From the NCBI RefSeq assembly GCF_030936135.1, contig NC_082611.1:8571001-8635000 (forward strand): 64,000 nucleotides of DNA. The letters run 5' to 3'. The number at the start of each line of letters is the position of its first letter. Positions within the stretch are counted from its first letter, which is position 1. A program made the position numbers and the translations under genes. The notes beneath the pieces were generated by a model. It was not told the origin of the DNA, ran no database searches, and saw only the letters and a program-made list of their open reading frames with translations. Positions 25,641-40,500 of the stretch are shown here, piece after piece. Origin of the DNA: Gavia stellata (lineage: Eukaryota > Chordata > Aves > Gaviiformes > Gaviidae).

Positions 25641-28600
25641 CATATACTTGCACTGGTATCTCTAAGAAACATGATACATAGCATGTAGTTGTGCCTATAG
25701 AATGTTTCAGGCTTGTTTTGTCATCTCTATTAAGCTATCACACATACTGCTGCACGTACAAAACTCCACCTGAGCTGGAGTTGAAAGACGCACAGAGCAC
25801 ACATTTGCCCAATTTTCTTCATCAGCATTTAATTACGGTAGTATTTGCAGTGACATACTGCCTAAGAGCTGAAGTCACAGACAAAATCATATCAACCCAA
25901 TGGAGCTTACAACCCAAGTAGCACTATACAGACTGCATGGAATTACTCATATGAATCAGACAAGCTGGATCTGCTCACCAACCTTAGGTAAGACTCATGT
26001 TCACTCTCCATCCTAAAATTGTAGGCAGAAGATCAAGCGTTTATTTCAGCTGTCATTTCCCACCTGTAATTCTTCCCCCATGTGAAACAACACTCCTGTC
26101 TCACCCACCTATCAGTAGAGGCATGCAAAAAGAACTGGCAACAGACAGCATACCAGCCTCTACTCCGAATTCTTGCATGCAAATCTGTTGACTTCATGGA
26201 GTTGCAACAGGCAAAAGATGTTTCCGTTCCTAATGAAGTTAGCCAGAAGGCAAAACAAGGACTTCAGTTGTGTTGCAAATCTGTTAGCCATCAAGCCACC
26301 CCCAAGGATAAGGAAGGATGCTGGCTTTGTCCTATTCTAGATGGATTCCATCACTTCCTCAGGTTAACCATTTCACATCTACATCACCTCCAATCTCATT
26401 CACTGGAAATATAAATTCCCCTTTGGCTGTCCCTTCCAGCCAGAAGCAAGCTTAGGATGACACCATGCAATGTAACAAGCATTAGTACTATCAAGTTAGC
26501 TCCATGTTCAGCTCACCTCAACTCATTCTATGCCCTTGTGCATGTGTTTCCTGTTGTCTTCATTCTAGATACTTCACTCTTGCATGAGCCTCATGCAGAC
26601 TATCTGGTGCCTTGCCAAGAAGACAAGAAACTTCAGATAGTTTCCTGCCATTCAGCTAGCAGGAGGAAGACATGTAAAATTTGTTACCAGCAGGCCGAAA
26701 GTTCTTTGCAAACCATTCTATCATTTTAGAAACACTATTGCACTGGTGGTACGTCTTTAAGCCATATTGTCCTTCTGCAGTAGTCAACCCCCCAACTCCT
26801 CAAAAGACATGACTCTGACTAAACATCTGTTCAAAAAATATTCTGAACATCAAACAGAGCCCAAAGAAATACCAGTGGGACATTCCAATACTAAACTTGC
26901 TGTTCCTATACTTTCTATTGAGAAATGACCTCCTAATATGCTCTGAGAACTACTAATTAAGACCTGCTAAAACATTTTGCAGATACAATATGCCAGGTAA
27001 GCGCCAATCCTTTCTGTAAGTAACATACTACAGTGGAAAGGTATGAGAACAGCAGTAGTGAAACATAGTCAAAAAGTGTTATCAGGCAACAGGCAGGAGA
27101 GTTATTATATCTGAATTAATAACATCGCAGTTAAAGAAGGCTGTTCTTGCAACATGGAGAAATGGAGAAGACCTGATCAGAGCTGCTAAACTGTAAACAT
27201 TGTGAAACTGCTGGGATGCTGTTGCTGACACTTATCTTTGAAGAGGAGTTGAGCTATTTTTGATCTGATGGAAAGGTCTGAAGATGAGTCAGATAGAAAA
27301 TTATTACTCTTTCTCCAATTCACTGAACCTTTTGCTGCTCTCCGCCTTTCTAATTTAATTTTACGTCTCTGAAAAATTAAGCATGATGCATTGCAGCCAG
27401 TAGAAATGGATGAAAGGGAAAGCATTACTTGAACCGCACAGCAGAAGTGTCATCCAGATTCAGGAGACAAGAATATCTCTTTCCACTCATTGCCATGCTT
27501 TCCCTTCAGGCTCCAGCTACAGTGCATGCTGCCCTTAGCTATTATCTAACATAGAAATGCACAATATTTACTCTCTGAAAACAGTTGCTCCTGACCCTAT
27601 GATGGCAATTCTTCCTTGTGCAAACATCTGAAAAATGCTTTGCATCATCCAGCTCTGTCTGGAGGCACTCCCAACAACAGCAGCTGGGTGTGTGCAGCCA
27701 CAAGTGACTGGGGTGAAAAGAACTTCAGCAATGTCATTTCTCAACAAGTCCTTTATTTTTTGTTTGATGTTGCACTCACTGCCAAGAAGGAAATCTCTGG
27801 TGGATTCCGGGGATCAGGTATGTGGGAGCACATTTCTACACTGGCCCCTGGCCCTGCTGAAATTTATAATCTCAGTGAATGCCTTCATGACGTCTCTAAA
27901 ATAATTTCTCTGAAGCAGTAAAGAACAAATAAGGCACGGGGATGACTTGTTAGCTCAAATAGATCTCTCTGTAGGAAATGCCCTGACTATTCTCATTGGC
28001 TCTGGGTGCCAGAAAAACACTGAAAAAATGACATCCACAGGGGGACAAATCAATAAGCATGAAAAACAGTGTTTCTGTACTCTAGCTTCATATTAATCCT
28101 CCTCTCTGATAATCCTGAGTGGGTAGTCAGGGCCTGAGGACCTATGGAGTCAGGGTGTTCAGACAGACAGCTAACTTATAAAATGTCTATTTCAGACCAT
28201 CTTTGACTGTGAAAAGTATTCAGTTATCAGCTGACACTGGCAGTACACAGCTTCTCTTCTGCATGCCTCAGACAGGACGTGCCCCGTGTTTTTAGAAAAT
28301 TGTCTTGCGTAGAGAGAATGGCAATGCCAAAGGCAGTATTAGAAATCAGAAGCTCCAAGGTCTATGTACAACTCTGCTGGAGCATGGAGATGCCTCCTGC
28401 ACTTCAGCTGGAGACAGAATATTCCCACTAATGCACTACGTAGAGAGCTTCTTAGGAAAGACAAAATGAGAGCAGAGGAGGAAGGGTATCACTGAATGCT
28501 AAAGAAATGGCTGAGTGTAAAGAAATCTGTGATCACACAGATGAAATAGATTCTGTTTGGGTGGAAATAACTGGGACAAGAGATGATACAAACTGCCCAG

Positions 28601-29339
28601 AAGGACAGTGCTGAGGATCTTTTACAGTCTCCTTCCTTTATTCAAACTTGAATATAAATTATAAGGGATGTAAAATTATGGGAAAATAATTCCTTGTTTA
28701 TGGAAGAATTTAACTTTCCAGACATAATGCAGAAAATAAATGCAACCAATGATGGCAGAGCTCCATCAAAGACATAGGGATAGTAAAAGATGGATTTCTT
28801 TAATAATAAATTAACTAACAAGAGATGGTGTTACTTCAGAGTGAGCAAAGAGGACCTTTGCTTTGATTTACGTAAGGCTGATGACAGATGGGAATGATAT
28901 ATAAAGGAAACAGCAGTAGGATAACAGAAATTACAATATCTTAGGAGAAATAAACTGTATTTCTTAATGGAAAAAACATTGAGGGATACATACAGTCTCT
29001 TCCCTAGCATATTGAAATAACTGGCATATGAAATTACAAGTAAAAGCAGCCGGTGTTTAATGTATTTGAATGAAAGTTTGCCTAGGACTTCAGTATAGCA
29101 AATATAATGTTTATAGTCTAAAAAGTATTTTTAGGGAGTATATATATTCTAAAATGTATTTTTTAAATTCAGTATAATGCTAAGTCTTAGAACAAATTTT
29201 GAAAGAAAAAAACATTAATTGTAGGGAAGCAAACAGTATGTGAGAAAAAATACATGGTTTACCAAAGTATAGGAAATCAAACTGAGCTAGTATATTTTAA
29301 GTAAGAGAATTATCTTTTTAGAACTGAATAATGCAGTGA

Positions 29340-30340
29340 GCTCAGTCTGTTGAAGTTGAAACAGATCATTTGATACAGTGCTCCATAGGAAATCATTACT
29401 GAAAGTGGAGATGATAGGGATTAATACAAAAGCAATGTGGACAAGGAGCAACAGGTTACAGTAAGAAAGGAGTTATAAGAATGGAGTAAATTACCCAGTG
29501 GTGTTCCTCAGGGTTAGGTCTTTGGAGCAATACCATTTAATGTATACTTCCATGAACTAGGAATAATGATCAGGCCCAGCCTCAAAAAGTTTGCATGTGA
29601 TACAAAGCTGGAAGGGATTGCCAATACTGAGAAGAACCAGATCATCACACTCGAATTAGATGACCTTCTTGCCTGCAGTGACAGAAATTTAATAATGTGA
29701 ACTGCAAAGTCATGTTCTTGGGATTCATCAGCTGGAAGCAACGGAGAAGGAAAAAGATCCGAGTGTTCTGATAGACTGTTGGTGTGCCAGAGCTGCCAGT
29801 ACAACACATCTGTGGAAACAGATAATGTGATGTTCAGATGGGTTAGGTGCGATTTTTAGTAGAGAAAGAAATATTGGGACTTTTAGAAAAGGCACTGGTA
29901 AGATTGTGTGTGAAATATTTATACAATTCCAGTCAACAGTGTTGAAAAAGATTAGCTTAAACTGGAATCAGTGCAGACTGGCTATTAGAACAATTACAGA
30001 AATACCAGCCTTAGGGAGAGATAGAAAGAGCATCGTTTGTTCAGTGTGACAATGGAGAAACAATATGCAAGTCCTTTATAAATAGATGTTGAGATAAATA
30101 GCACGGAAAAAGAACTAAGTTAAAGGTTAACATGACTGTGAGATCAGATTTTTATAATCTGATCAGTAGTATGTTGAGACTGAAAACTAAAGAAAACATT
30201 TCTAACTATTCAAGGAGATCACACATTGGCATGATCTTTCAAAGAGAGCAGTAAGAGCAAGGAACCTAAATAGTCTTAAGATGGAACTTGATATACCCAT
30301 GGAAGAGTTGTATAACTAAGTAAGAAAATGAGCCTGTGGT
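29340..30340 (+). mobile_element. Ancient CR1/L3-like LINE remnant (reverse-transcriptase region to ORF2 end)
   Basis: The block is too decayed for an open frame but keeps the order of phrases seen in CR1-type ORF2. 'GTGGTGTTCCTCAGGGTT' near 29499 corresponds to the reverse-transcriptase PQGS region. 'AAAAAGTTTGCATGTGATAC' (29584-29603) corresponds to the KFADDT region with the catalytic aspartates. Further on come the spaced landmarks of the ORF2 C-terminus near 30230-30310. It looks like the older CR1 group found across reptiles and birds. A minus-strand frame at 29514-29807 is only its shadow. Sequence up to about 30650 may be the rest of its 3' region. Confidence 0.65.
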
Positions 30341-33300
30341 CAGTAAATGTCTTAGGTATACCTAAAGAGGTTTGAAACAAGACTAGATCTCTCATGCTGT
30401 ATTTATTGTGTATGGATCCCATGCTTCACAGAGCTTTCTGATTGCCAAAAGGTTCCACCAACAGGGAACCAGCTGGTTCCTCCCAACACATCCCCACTGC
30501 TGCACAAATTAGCTTCTGAGGTTTTTTCACATTTCTCTGAAACACTGAAGCTTTGCCAGTTGTTCAGTTTCAACTCTGAAAGAAGACATCTGCCTGAGCA
30601 GTGCACATTGCATTGGGTGGGACATAGCTAAATGATCTACTTCTCATGCCAGACAGCTGTAATTTTTATTTGGCCATACTGATGTGTGGAAGGACACACA
30701 CGATGGGGCCTCACTGGACCAGCTCCTCCTCTCCAGTCCCCTTCTGCTGCACTGGCTCCAGTGCAGTAGCACGTGACCTAATAGTGCAGTCTGGCTCTCC
30801 TGTTTCAAACGTAATACACTCTCTTCCACCGCCTAAACTAATTATTGGTTGACATTTTATCCTCTACAACCTTATGGCTGAATTTTCAGTCCTTAAGTGC
30901 TTGCTTTTTCTGTTCTTACTTATCTTGGTATAAATCAGGAGTAACCCTCCTGTAGGCCCCCCCTTGGTAACTGAAATTGGGCATGAGTTATTATAGAAGA
31001 CTTGGGAAACTTGGATTGCTTATTATATTCTTTTCAAATACCCTTTGCCTCCTAAGAATTCTATGCAGCATCAGCTGTTCAGTCTACATTCTCTGCTTCA
31101 TTGATTCTTCTCTCTTTTATCAAAGTATGGTATGCAATGAAGAACTTTTGCTATAATGCTATGTAAGTTCAAGGACGCCACTTCTATACCTGCCAAAGGT
31201 GATTCTCTGAACTACTGCAGGATGGCTAAATGTCTTTGTATTATTCTTTTCTCTACAGCTGTCATCTTCCCCACCCTACTTTACGAGGAAAGAAAGTCTG
31301 AATAGTTACATAACGTGTTCTCAACAGGAAGCAAAGTAATTGCCAATGTTGTGTTTATTTTATTTGTTTCCATGTCAAACTGGAAAAAAGCTCATATCTG
31401 ACTGTGAACTACCTGGCCAAATAGAATCCTTTCTTGCGTGCCTGAGAAATACCTATGACATCTCAAACATTTGTGGGAATAGTATTAGTAACAGTAACAA
31501 CGCCACCACATTTACCATGGTTTGAACTCACTCTGTTATGTTCCTTTTAAGCTCTTTCCCAATGGTATCATAATTTGTCTCTAGAGCTCTCACATAGCCC
31601 ACTCAGGTTGTTCATCACATGAAATCTTTTCTTATTTTTCTGGATTTTTGAACATGTGAAATTGGTATGAATAACTCCGATTTAATCACAAAATCCTCTG
31701 TAACTTGTAGCCTGTCAGGATAAGGTGATTTATTCTCTTAGAATAAGCATAATTCCTATAGGCTCTCACTGCACTTAGACACTCCTGTGTCCCAATGGAT
31801 ATAGCACTGCAGGGTATTTCAAATCCCAAAGGACTGCTTTGTTTGAAATTGGGTCCTTTATTCATTTGAGGATCTACTTTCAGAGGTTTCTACATAATAG
31901 AAGGCATCTACATAAGGTTTAGCATGGGTAGATACGATTCAGATAGCCATGCCAATGGGAGCTATTCATAGCTTGATGAGAAATCAAGACTACAGGGGAA
32001 AATCTTTCTGGAGAACTGAATCTCCACTGTGGAGAAATGCACTAGGAAAGATAGCAGCAGGATGATGGCTCATGTACAAGATACCCTGGTGGGATGAAAG
32101 GGGTTTGGGTCATCTCAGAGCAGCTCTATGCTCACCTGCAGCAACCAGAGGAGTCACAGAGGGGACACAAAGCAACAGAGCAGCTGGAAGTGGCAGCACT
32201 GGAAACTTCCTTGACTTTGCTGCTAACATTTTGTCTTTCGATTTTTGCACTGCAGGGCAGGATTTAGTGACCTTTCAATAAATCCTCATATTCATCCTCC
32301 CAGCTAACTCAGCAGTGTAAGAGGGGTAGTCTTTTTCATAAAATATAATTACAAGTGTTTTTACAAACTTGATTTTTACATACTTTCGGCCTCAGCTTGT
32401 CTGTGTAGCTTGCAACAGCATGTGTAGGATCCAACAGCATGCCGACGGGACACTTTGCTCTGTGGGAACACAGTTAAGTCACAACCTGATCCTGCTGCCT
32501 TCTGGCACTGAAGAACCACTCGCCATCCCTTCCCCAGCAACCCCAGGGACCTTGTCCGCAGCCAAGCAGCCACACGGTGGTGCTGATTAACCTCTCTGCA
32601 CACACTGAGCCCGGACACTTCAAACGGCGAGATGCTGAGCTGGGCTAGAGACAGTCTAGTGGCTGGGAGCCAAGCTGTGTGAGTACTTCACGCACTTGGT
32701 TCTTGGACAAGTGTTTTCTACATCAGTGTTTGCAAATCCTCCACGTCTAAAGGCTTTACATTTTAAGAAGTCTTATGAAGCATAACAAACATATGAAAGT
32801 AAGATATGAACGGAAAGAAAATTGGGGGAGCCAGGAGACTTCCTAACATACTGATGTCGATCCTGCCAGAGCTTGTAACTCAGTATTTGCAGGCTTACCA
32901 CCCTTGTCCTATTCTTCCTGCCAAGCTCGGCCAATGGAAGCAAAAAGGAGGAAGGCAAGATAGCCTAAGGTGTGTAGTACAAGACAAGATCTTGTTCACA
33001 TTTTCACTCTTGTTATTTTCCTGTCTCTTGGTCGTTCCCTTCTCCCTGCCTATTTGTTTCTCTTCAGTTTCCATTCTCTGCTTCTACCATATAGTCTCTC
33101 AGAAAACATAAAGGAAGAGGACCCAGCAAGCCAACCCCTGACTGACATGTACAAAGCTTTGATCTCCCCATCTTTGCCACCACAGCTGCAGCAGAGCCAT
33201 ACTGCAGAGTGCAATTCAGAGGTGGACCACCTGCCTTTCACTGTAGTCTGAGAATCAGCTTCTGTTTGAATAACTTACATTTATATAAATATCACAGTGA

Positions 33301-33394
33301 AGGATGGACAACTAGACCTCACTGATCACAATGAAAAGCCCTCCCTAAACAGTTCCCGATTATGATCATACCCCCTGTTACTTACATTTCTCCC

Positions 33395-33421
33395 GCAAAA
33401 GCAGGTCAGGCCTGCTTTTGC
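33395..33421. repeat. Perfect 11-bp stem hairpin
   Basis: GCAAAAGCAGG (33395-33405) and CCTGCTTTTGC (33411-33421) are exact reverse complements around a five-base loop, TCAGG. The stem is GC-richer than the surroundings and so would be stable as DNA or RNA. No T-run follows on either strand. Confidence 0.65.
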
Positions 33422-36254
33422 ACGCTTTATTCATATAATCATGTCAATGTGCATCACATGCAATGTGTGCTACCTGTTTTGATACTAGCTGGGCAAGATT
33501 AGGTATCTGTATTTATTTATATTGTACTTCATCTCAGAACAGGTGGTCTCCCTGATTTCTTGGCATCACCAGCATGTGTGAGGCCCGTTCTTGCATGCAT
33601 TGACGTCTATGGCTGCTATAGTTGTATGACTTATCCCTGGGTAATGCCAACTAAATCAAAATTATGTTTATGCATAAGAACTGCTTTATTTTTCAGGCAT
33701 CTAGCTTTAGTGCAGGCAGCTCAAAAATGCTTTCCCTTCTTTTCTCCTTAATACCTTGTCAGAACTTGATTAGTGCATTATCCCTTCTATTATTCCAGGA
33801 CCAGCCTTTAAGCAACAGAATTCTCTCCTTTTCCATCCTATTCTTATGACATTGCCTCTTAGGCAAATCCTGCCCACTCCATGATCGCAGAGGACTCCAA
33901 AAATAATGTAATCTGCAAGGATTGTCTGCCAAGTGGGTGCGGAATTTAGTTAAGTCCACACACGGTGGCCACATCCTTTGCAAAGACTAGTTCCATGGTT
34001 GTTGACTGTTACATACCTAGAAAGTGTAACAAAGTGCAAGGTGGATGTTTGGGATAAATAAAAATCCGCTACCATTGCTCTGTATCCGGGAGCATCACAG
34101 CAACATCAGAGGCATTAAAAAGCCTCCATTGGCACTGTGCCCATTGGCCCTGGTAAGACAGCTTTGAGACACTGCTGAATGCTTCAACTAAGCTAGAGGA
34201 GACAGGTTTTATCCTTCCACTTTGGTTTTAGTTAGATCAGTCAATTTGCCCAGCTTCATCCCGCTACTGCTCCAGCAATGATTATCCAACATATAGCATT
34301 CCTTTGGTCATTGTAAGAGCAGAATACTCCACAGTTGACTGCTCCAACAGCATACTTTAAGTTATACCTCATGCAAAAGCAAAGTACTGCACATATGCTA
34401 CAAAAAGCTGGAAGACCTCAATTCCCATCCTGCTGCTTCAGTCACTTGGGAACAAGTCCTGAATCTTTAAATGCCATTCAGAGATCACAGAGATGCGTTA
34501 CCATATCCATAATGATTTACCATTTGTTCAGTTGCCCCTTTGTCAGTTAAAACAATCAAAGTGGTTAATAAATCCCAGCAGTTCCAAAAAGGCCTGCTGT
34601 ACGTTCAGTGGACAGCAGTATCAATCACAGTAGAGAAAGATGTGCTCGCTTGCCCATTGCTAGTTTCAGCTTTGGGAGGTCTACTAGCCAGCCCAGTTAG
34701 GCTCCAGATCTTAACCTACCAAAGTAAGATAAATCTGCAATGCATTTGTAAGTTTGTGCCTTATTTAAAGAAGACACACTGAGAAAAATGTAAGTGCAGA
34801 ATTGCCGATTGATTGATTGAGCAACGGTCAAAATCTGCATGATCTTTACCCACATTTTTACACTGGCTTAGTCTGTAACATTACTTAAAACATTCCCTAC
34901 TACAGAGACTAATCTGACTTATTTACAAATTTATTCTTGCACTGCTCCAAATCCCAGTACAACAGCTACCTCCCAGAGAATGTGGATTTTGAAAAATAAA
35001 AACACAAAACCAGATCGAAATAGGAGCTTCATTCTAGAATTGAACCTTTCCCTTTTTCTTTCACTGTTATTCTATGTTTTATAAATGAAACTGTTGGACA
35101 GCTGCCTAAAAACAGAAAGCTTTAATTTTTTTACTTTAAAAAAAAGGCAAAATAGAGAAATGTTTTAAAAGTAAGTTATTTATTAGAAAACGTGATTTCC
35201 TTTTAACACCAAAGGCTTTTTTTATACATGAGGGGTCCCTTGTACATAGCTGGTAGAAAGTCATGTTAGGTTTTCAAGGTGAGGTGAACGATACTTAAAG
35301 AACAAAATCATTACCGTAAGCATTTACTTTTATGATAATTGTTGAGTCTGTAACGACTAATATAACTGATTACCAGTAGAAAAGCAATGACTGGCCCTTT
35401 CCTTAAAAAGGAAGCACCTTGCCCTGTCTTCTGGACAAAAAGTGACTGAACAGGACGGTGAGTTTTGAAGCCAGGCCACTCCAAGCAATCATATGATGAG
35501 GAGCTTAGCATACTGGGTTTGTGACAAGATGTTAGCAGATTTCAGATCTAACCCTGGCTGTAACCCTGGCTCCAATATGGATTTGCAAAGTACAGTATTG
35601 TGCTGTAATACCGCACAATAACCACTTTCGCCACAGCCTTGATCACAGCTCCTCTTTGGTCACCACTTATGAGGGTCAAATTAGTACAGAGAAGTTAGTG
35701 AAGATGGAGGGTTAATGTAGCCCAGTGTCAGCATGTCACTTCTTAGCTTCAGTAAGCTAGGGATCTTGTGTCTGCACTGAAGAATGATTCATTTTAAAAG
35801 AATGTAGGTATCAAAATGCAGGCAGTTCTCCAACTACATACAAGTTAGACTATCTGTTTCTTGCTGATACAAATTTTCACACACTAGGGGGGAAAAGTGC
35901 TGGTTTCATGCATCACTTTGCACTGGATTGTGTCCAGTTACTTTACTTATCATTATGCAACTTAACCCAGGGCAATTCAACACCCAAAGACAAAATTAGA
36001 AATACATAAATATATTTGCACTGTTTCTTTACTCTCCATAACAATATTTGTTTCACTCCCCAACCCAAGATGAACTGTACAGCACCAAAGGAAGTATAAA
36101 AAAAACCCCAATAATTTTATTTTTCTAAATTGAGTATTTTGCTATTTGTTATTGTCTTGCATATCAGATCAGATGGGACTATTTAAGTTTAAAATAAAAC
36201 ACCTATCATCTTGATAACTGGGAAATTCATACATGGATGAAATCCATCATAAAT

Positions 36255-36335
36255 CAGCCCTAATTCAGGCAAAAGTTCAACTGACTTCCAGTTGTAGCTT
36301 TGTCAATACAGGGATAAGCAAGGACTCGGGACTAA
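36255..36335. repeat. Degenerate palindromic (MITE-like) amniote repeat
   Basis: A stretch beginning TTCAGGCAAAAGTT, passing through CTGACTTCCAGTTG and ending near AGCAAGGACTCGG matches the layout of a palindromic element that I recognise as common in reptile and bird DNA (core CCATTGACTTCAATGG). I cannot give its library name with confidence. It is heavily mutated. Confidence 0.4.
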
Positions 36336-37484
36336 TGTAAGCCAAATTCTGTTTTTACCAGAATGAAGAACTTACAGAAAAACTAAAAATAAAAGGATTG
36401 GCCTGTACTGAAGTACAATTTTTCATCTCCAGAATTAATTAGTGGTAACTAGCAAGTTCATACAACACCTTTTTAAGTCATTAAAGAGATTAGCCATGTT
36501 TTACTTATAGAGAAACAGAATCTTAACTAACGTAGGAACAGCTTTGTGATAATTCTCACACTGATTCCTAGATTCACCTATCTTGTAATGAAGCAGTTTG
36601 TAGCACAAGAATCTATTCAACACCCACTGAGGCAGTATCACAATTTGTCCTTTTGGCTTTGACCTCTTTCTTTGACCCTCTTTTAGGGTCAAAGTGATAA
36701 GCCTATCACTTAAATGCATGTGTGACAGACTGCACAGGGAAGTACTGACCCAAGGCACACAATAAATAATAACTGTCCAGGGCCACAGGGAGGCTCAACG
36801 TCAACATCAGAATTAGAATACAGATATCCCATCCTGTGTGTTGCATACCTCTCTCTGATAAATGTAAATTATTTAAATATAAAGACAGAAGTTACCTGGT
36901 GGCAGAACTACAGAATGTACAGTACTGGGATCCAGTACTGTACTTGCTGTTGATCCCTAACAGAGTAGATCCTTACTCCTGAATTCAGCTCATGTGAACT
37001 ATTCAGCCAAATACCAACCTGCTGCCATTCCTGGGGATCCTGCAACTGTTGCTGTCTGAAGAGTGTCTGTTTCCTTCTTACACTGAAAATTACCATCTTT
37101 CTTTGACCATATGTTGAAATGTTCCTCTTTTGACTGCAAAGTAAATTTAAGAATGCAGCTAATATTCTGAAGAATATGACTGATAATAACCACATGCCTT
37201 AACAGAAACTTCCATTTGTTGACACAGTACACAAAGTAGTTTTCACTGATAATAATACTACAATGGCTTTAACCACTATGAGGTACAGGATGAAAAATGT
37301 ATAGAGCTTTCTAAAAACAAGGACACTATTTAATTTTAAAGTAGTAGAGAAACAAAGAAAGATTCAACTCATACTAATGATCCACAGCTTCTGTAGCTAT
37401 CAGATCCACCTCATTAAGCAGCTTCCCAATGCTAATTATATCATAATTTTAGTGGGAAACATTTGTCTTATTGCGGTCCAGATT

Positions 37485-37535
37485 CTGTTGGCACTGAAGT
37501 CAACGGGAATTTTGCCATTGACTTCAATGGAAACA
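37485..37535. repeat. Palindromic (MITE-like) amniote repeat core
   Basis: TGAAGTCAACGG (37495-37506) and CCATTGACTTCA (37515-37526) form an inverted repeat matching at 11 of 12 positions around a short spacer. It is the best-preserved copy in the window of the element with the CCATTGACTTCAATGG core. Confidence 0.5.
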
Positions 37536-40500
37536 GGAAGTCTCTGTATAGTAGGCATTTAAAAATATTATACGTTTGTCCCTATAATTTATAAATGATT
37601 GCTCTGCTTGGAAGACTGACTCTTACTCCAGTCCCTGTAAAAAGCCATGGAATTTCCTTGTCTTGGACCCAGGAACACTGTGTAGGCTGTGTATTGTATT
37701 TATTCCTGTAAGGAAAAGTTAATTTAATTCTGCCATCTCATCTGTTCTCTAGCCAATACAGAAATGACAGCAGCAGCCTCTGAAAGAGCTATGTCCAGCT
37801 CTCATCAGCCAAAGCGACTGTCACTGTGCTATGCGAACCAGCAAGACTAAAGAGGCAGGACACAGGGATATTGCTGGTTTCAGACAGACTACGGGGATAC
37901 CCAGGGTGAGATGCACTGAGATTTTGGCTAGATTCATTCACCCAGAAAACCTGTTTCTGGTTAGAAGGATTCCTTAATGCAGAATAAAACCACCTGATTA
38001 GTATCAGTGGCTATAAAGTGCAATTCTCTGAACATCCTCTTCTTATAAAGCTATAAATACAAAAATCATGAAGAAACGTCTGACATAGCTACCACACATG
38101 TACAGAGCCTGTCTCTCCATGCACAGGGGAAAATCCTTTCCAAGTGCTACTGACTTCAAAAGATCATTTCTTTGTAAGTTGTTCAGGAGGATTTAAATAC
38201 AAATATTTAAGTTGAGAGGCCACAATCCCAATGCTGAGAAACTCAAAAGTTTTATAAGAATGAAGAGCAAAGAAAAATAATATAAATAAGAGCACATAAT
38301 AAATTTCAGGGTTGTCATACTTACTAATGTAATACAAAAAAACCTATTATATAGGCACTTTACCCTAATCAAAACAAATTAAGAGATTGATTCCACAATC
38401 TGTATTCATTACATTCCCACTCACTCCTTACCAAAGCTCTGTTTAGAAATTTGCCAAGACTCCTGTTTCCTATAACTTCACAGCTGTAGAATTTACAATC
38501 CAATTCACCACTGAGCAAACGTTGCCTGCAGAAATGTCAGATGATGCAAACTGTCTCAGAAAGATCTGGAAAGTGCTCAGCATTCCTCAGAACAGAAATA
38601 GCCCTTACCACCAGGGAAAGATTCCTGTCACATGATTCAAAGAAATGGACTTTAGAACAGTAATTGCATATATGTAAAAGTCGACACAATACAGACAGTG
38701 CATTACATTCATTTGGGGACTGGGCCTAATTGTCAGTGTTCAGAACAGTCACTTTGCCCAGGTTTTCCACTGTACCAGCAGCTTCTACTATGATATTTAC
38801 AGACAGATTTTTAAAACTCAGCATTCAATACGCAGCTCTTTCAAAAACCTAACTCTAGTAGTCTAATGTTATCAAATATGAGATAAAGGCAGACATAGGT
38901 GTTTTGTCCACATTGTGCAAGAGACACACTTTTAGCTCTGCTGCAAAGATGTGCGCTAGGCATCATCAGAAAATATGTTCCTCCTCCCTAGCTTGTCAAG
39001 ATTGCACTTTTTCACCTGCATGAAAAGAAATACTATGTTGCATTTTTACCAACACTATGGAGAAAAGAGACTAAGTCCTTGAAGGTCAAAAACTGGATGC
39101 ATTTAAAGAAAACATCTTCCATGTATTTACCTCAAAACCATACCTCTTTCCCCAAACAAGCACAATCTGATAAAATTTGAAACCAGTACGTGGGATGTAA
39201 TCAACAGGAGAAGCTAGAGAGAACTTGGATTCCAGTGACTCTCTTGCGTACGGAGGCAGAGTGTATTACCCAAACACAGAACTCAGTGTTTTTGTTAAAT
39301 ATAGCCCTAAACTCTCACTATGCTTGAAAGTATGTATCAGCTTTATCTGCATTGACCAGTCTGTAATTTTACACCCTGTCAGGGATCCGTAAAAACAGTC
39401 TTAACGTGAACTAGGTCTGTTTAGCTCGCTAAGAGCCTGTCCTTTTAGAAAACCCTAGGGCTGGAATAATATTCACGGTCTTTTTCAATTTTGTACTGTT
39501 GCTTTCGCACCAAGAGCATACCATTGGTGCTGTGAGCAGCAGCACAAGCTAGATAGTTCTTACTACAGTATTATTCAGCTTTGCTCAATATAAGCACAGT
39601 GGGAGTAAGCTACGTGATCCTTAGAGACCACAATTTTGAAAAAAAAACATTTAAGGGTCCTGGAAAGATTTCTACTTTTCACTTACAATTTTGGTGGAGA
39701 GAATTTCCCAACAAGAGGGATCCATTAAGCTTCTTTTATTTTCTACTTAATTAATTGTTATTAATGAATTGCACTAAATAGCAGCAAAAAATTAAAATAT
39801 TCAAGACACGATCCTTTAATTCTGAGGTTTCCAATATTGATGCCATTATCTTTTAAATTAAATCCTCTGCCAGGATCAGGAAAACAAGTCTGTTAGTCAC
39901 TAAGTCTGCATGGTTCTCTTAAGAATGGTGCTAAAGCCATCATGGGGATTTTGGGTCAGCTGAGACACAGGATATCTGATCCAGCAGATCCTAACTGGAA
40001 TTTCCTTAGTAGCTGAAACAGTAGAGGACAAGCTGAATTATCAAATTCATCAGACAACTTAAAATGGTCCTAAATTAAGTGGTGGAGTTAAACATTCTGA
40101 TTTACTTTTGCTAGGCTGGAGTGCAGGGAAACAAAGATCATTTTGGAAAGCATTGTTTGAGTCAAATTAATTTGATTCTAAATGGAGTTAACAGTAATTT
40201 TTGTATGTTAAGCCTTTTTCACCCTAACGCCCTTCAAAACAATCAGAAAAGAGACATACATAGAAATCTCATGTTTGTCACTTTAATTGTGAACATTTCT
40301 CATCTATAATTCTATGCTTTTTTAATCTCTTCCATCTGCTCCGCATGTGTTCAGCGTTCCCTGGACACTGACAGTTTAGTAACTGTATTAGCTCAGTTCT
40401 GAATTTCTTACATCAAGCCCATGTCATTACAAGCAAGGAGGTTAGGATATTTAGTCTTACTCCTACTGCTTATAGCAGGGCTGTAAAATAGTTGTAGCAA

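Larger units (their letters stand above)
17717..29339. other. Intergenic, no supported gene
   Basis: About 11.6 kb of AT-rich DNA. I see a C-rich tract at 20604-20622 and a perfect hairpin at 25610-25640, both listed separately. The region near 22440-22850 is somewhat richer in GC than its surroundings but has no recognisable product. Open frames here are short and overlap in several frames. Confidence 0.4.

Noticed and set aside
29514-29807. Minus-strand 97-codon frame
   Set aside because: It is the antisense shadow of the decayed CR1-type reverse-transcriptase region on the plus strand.
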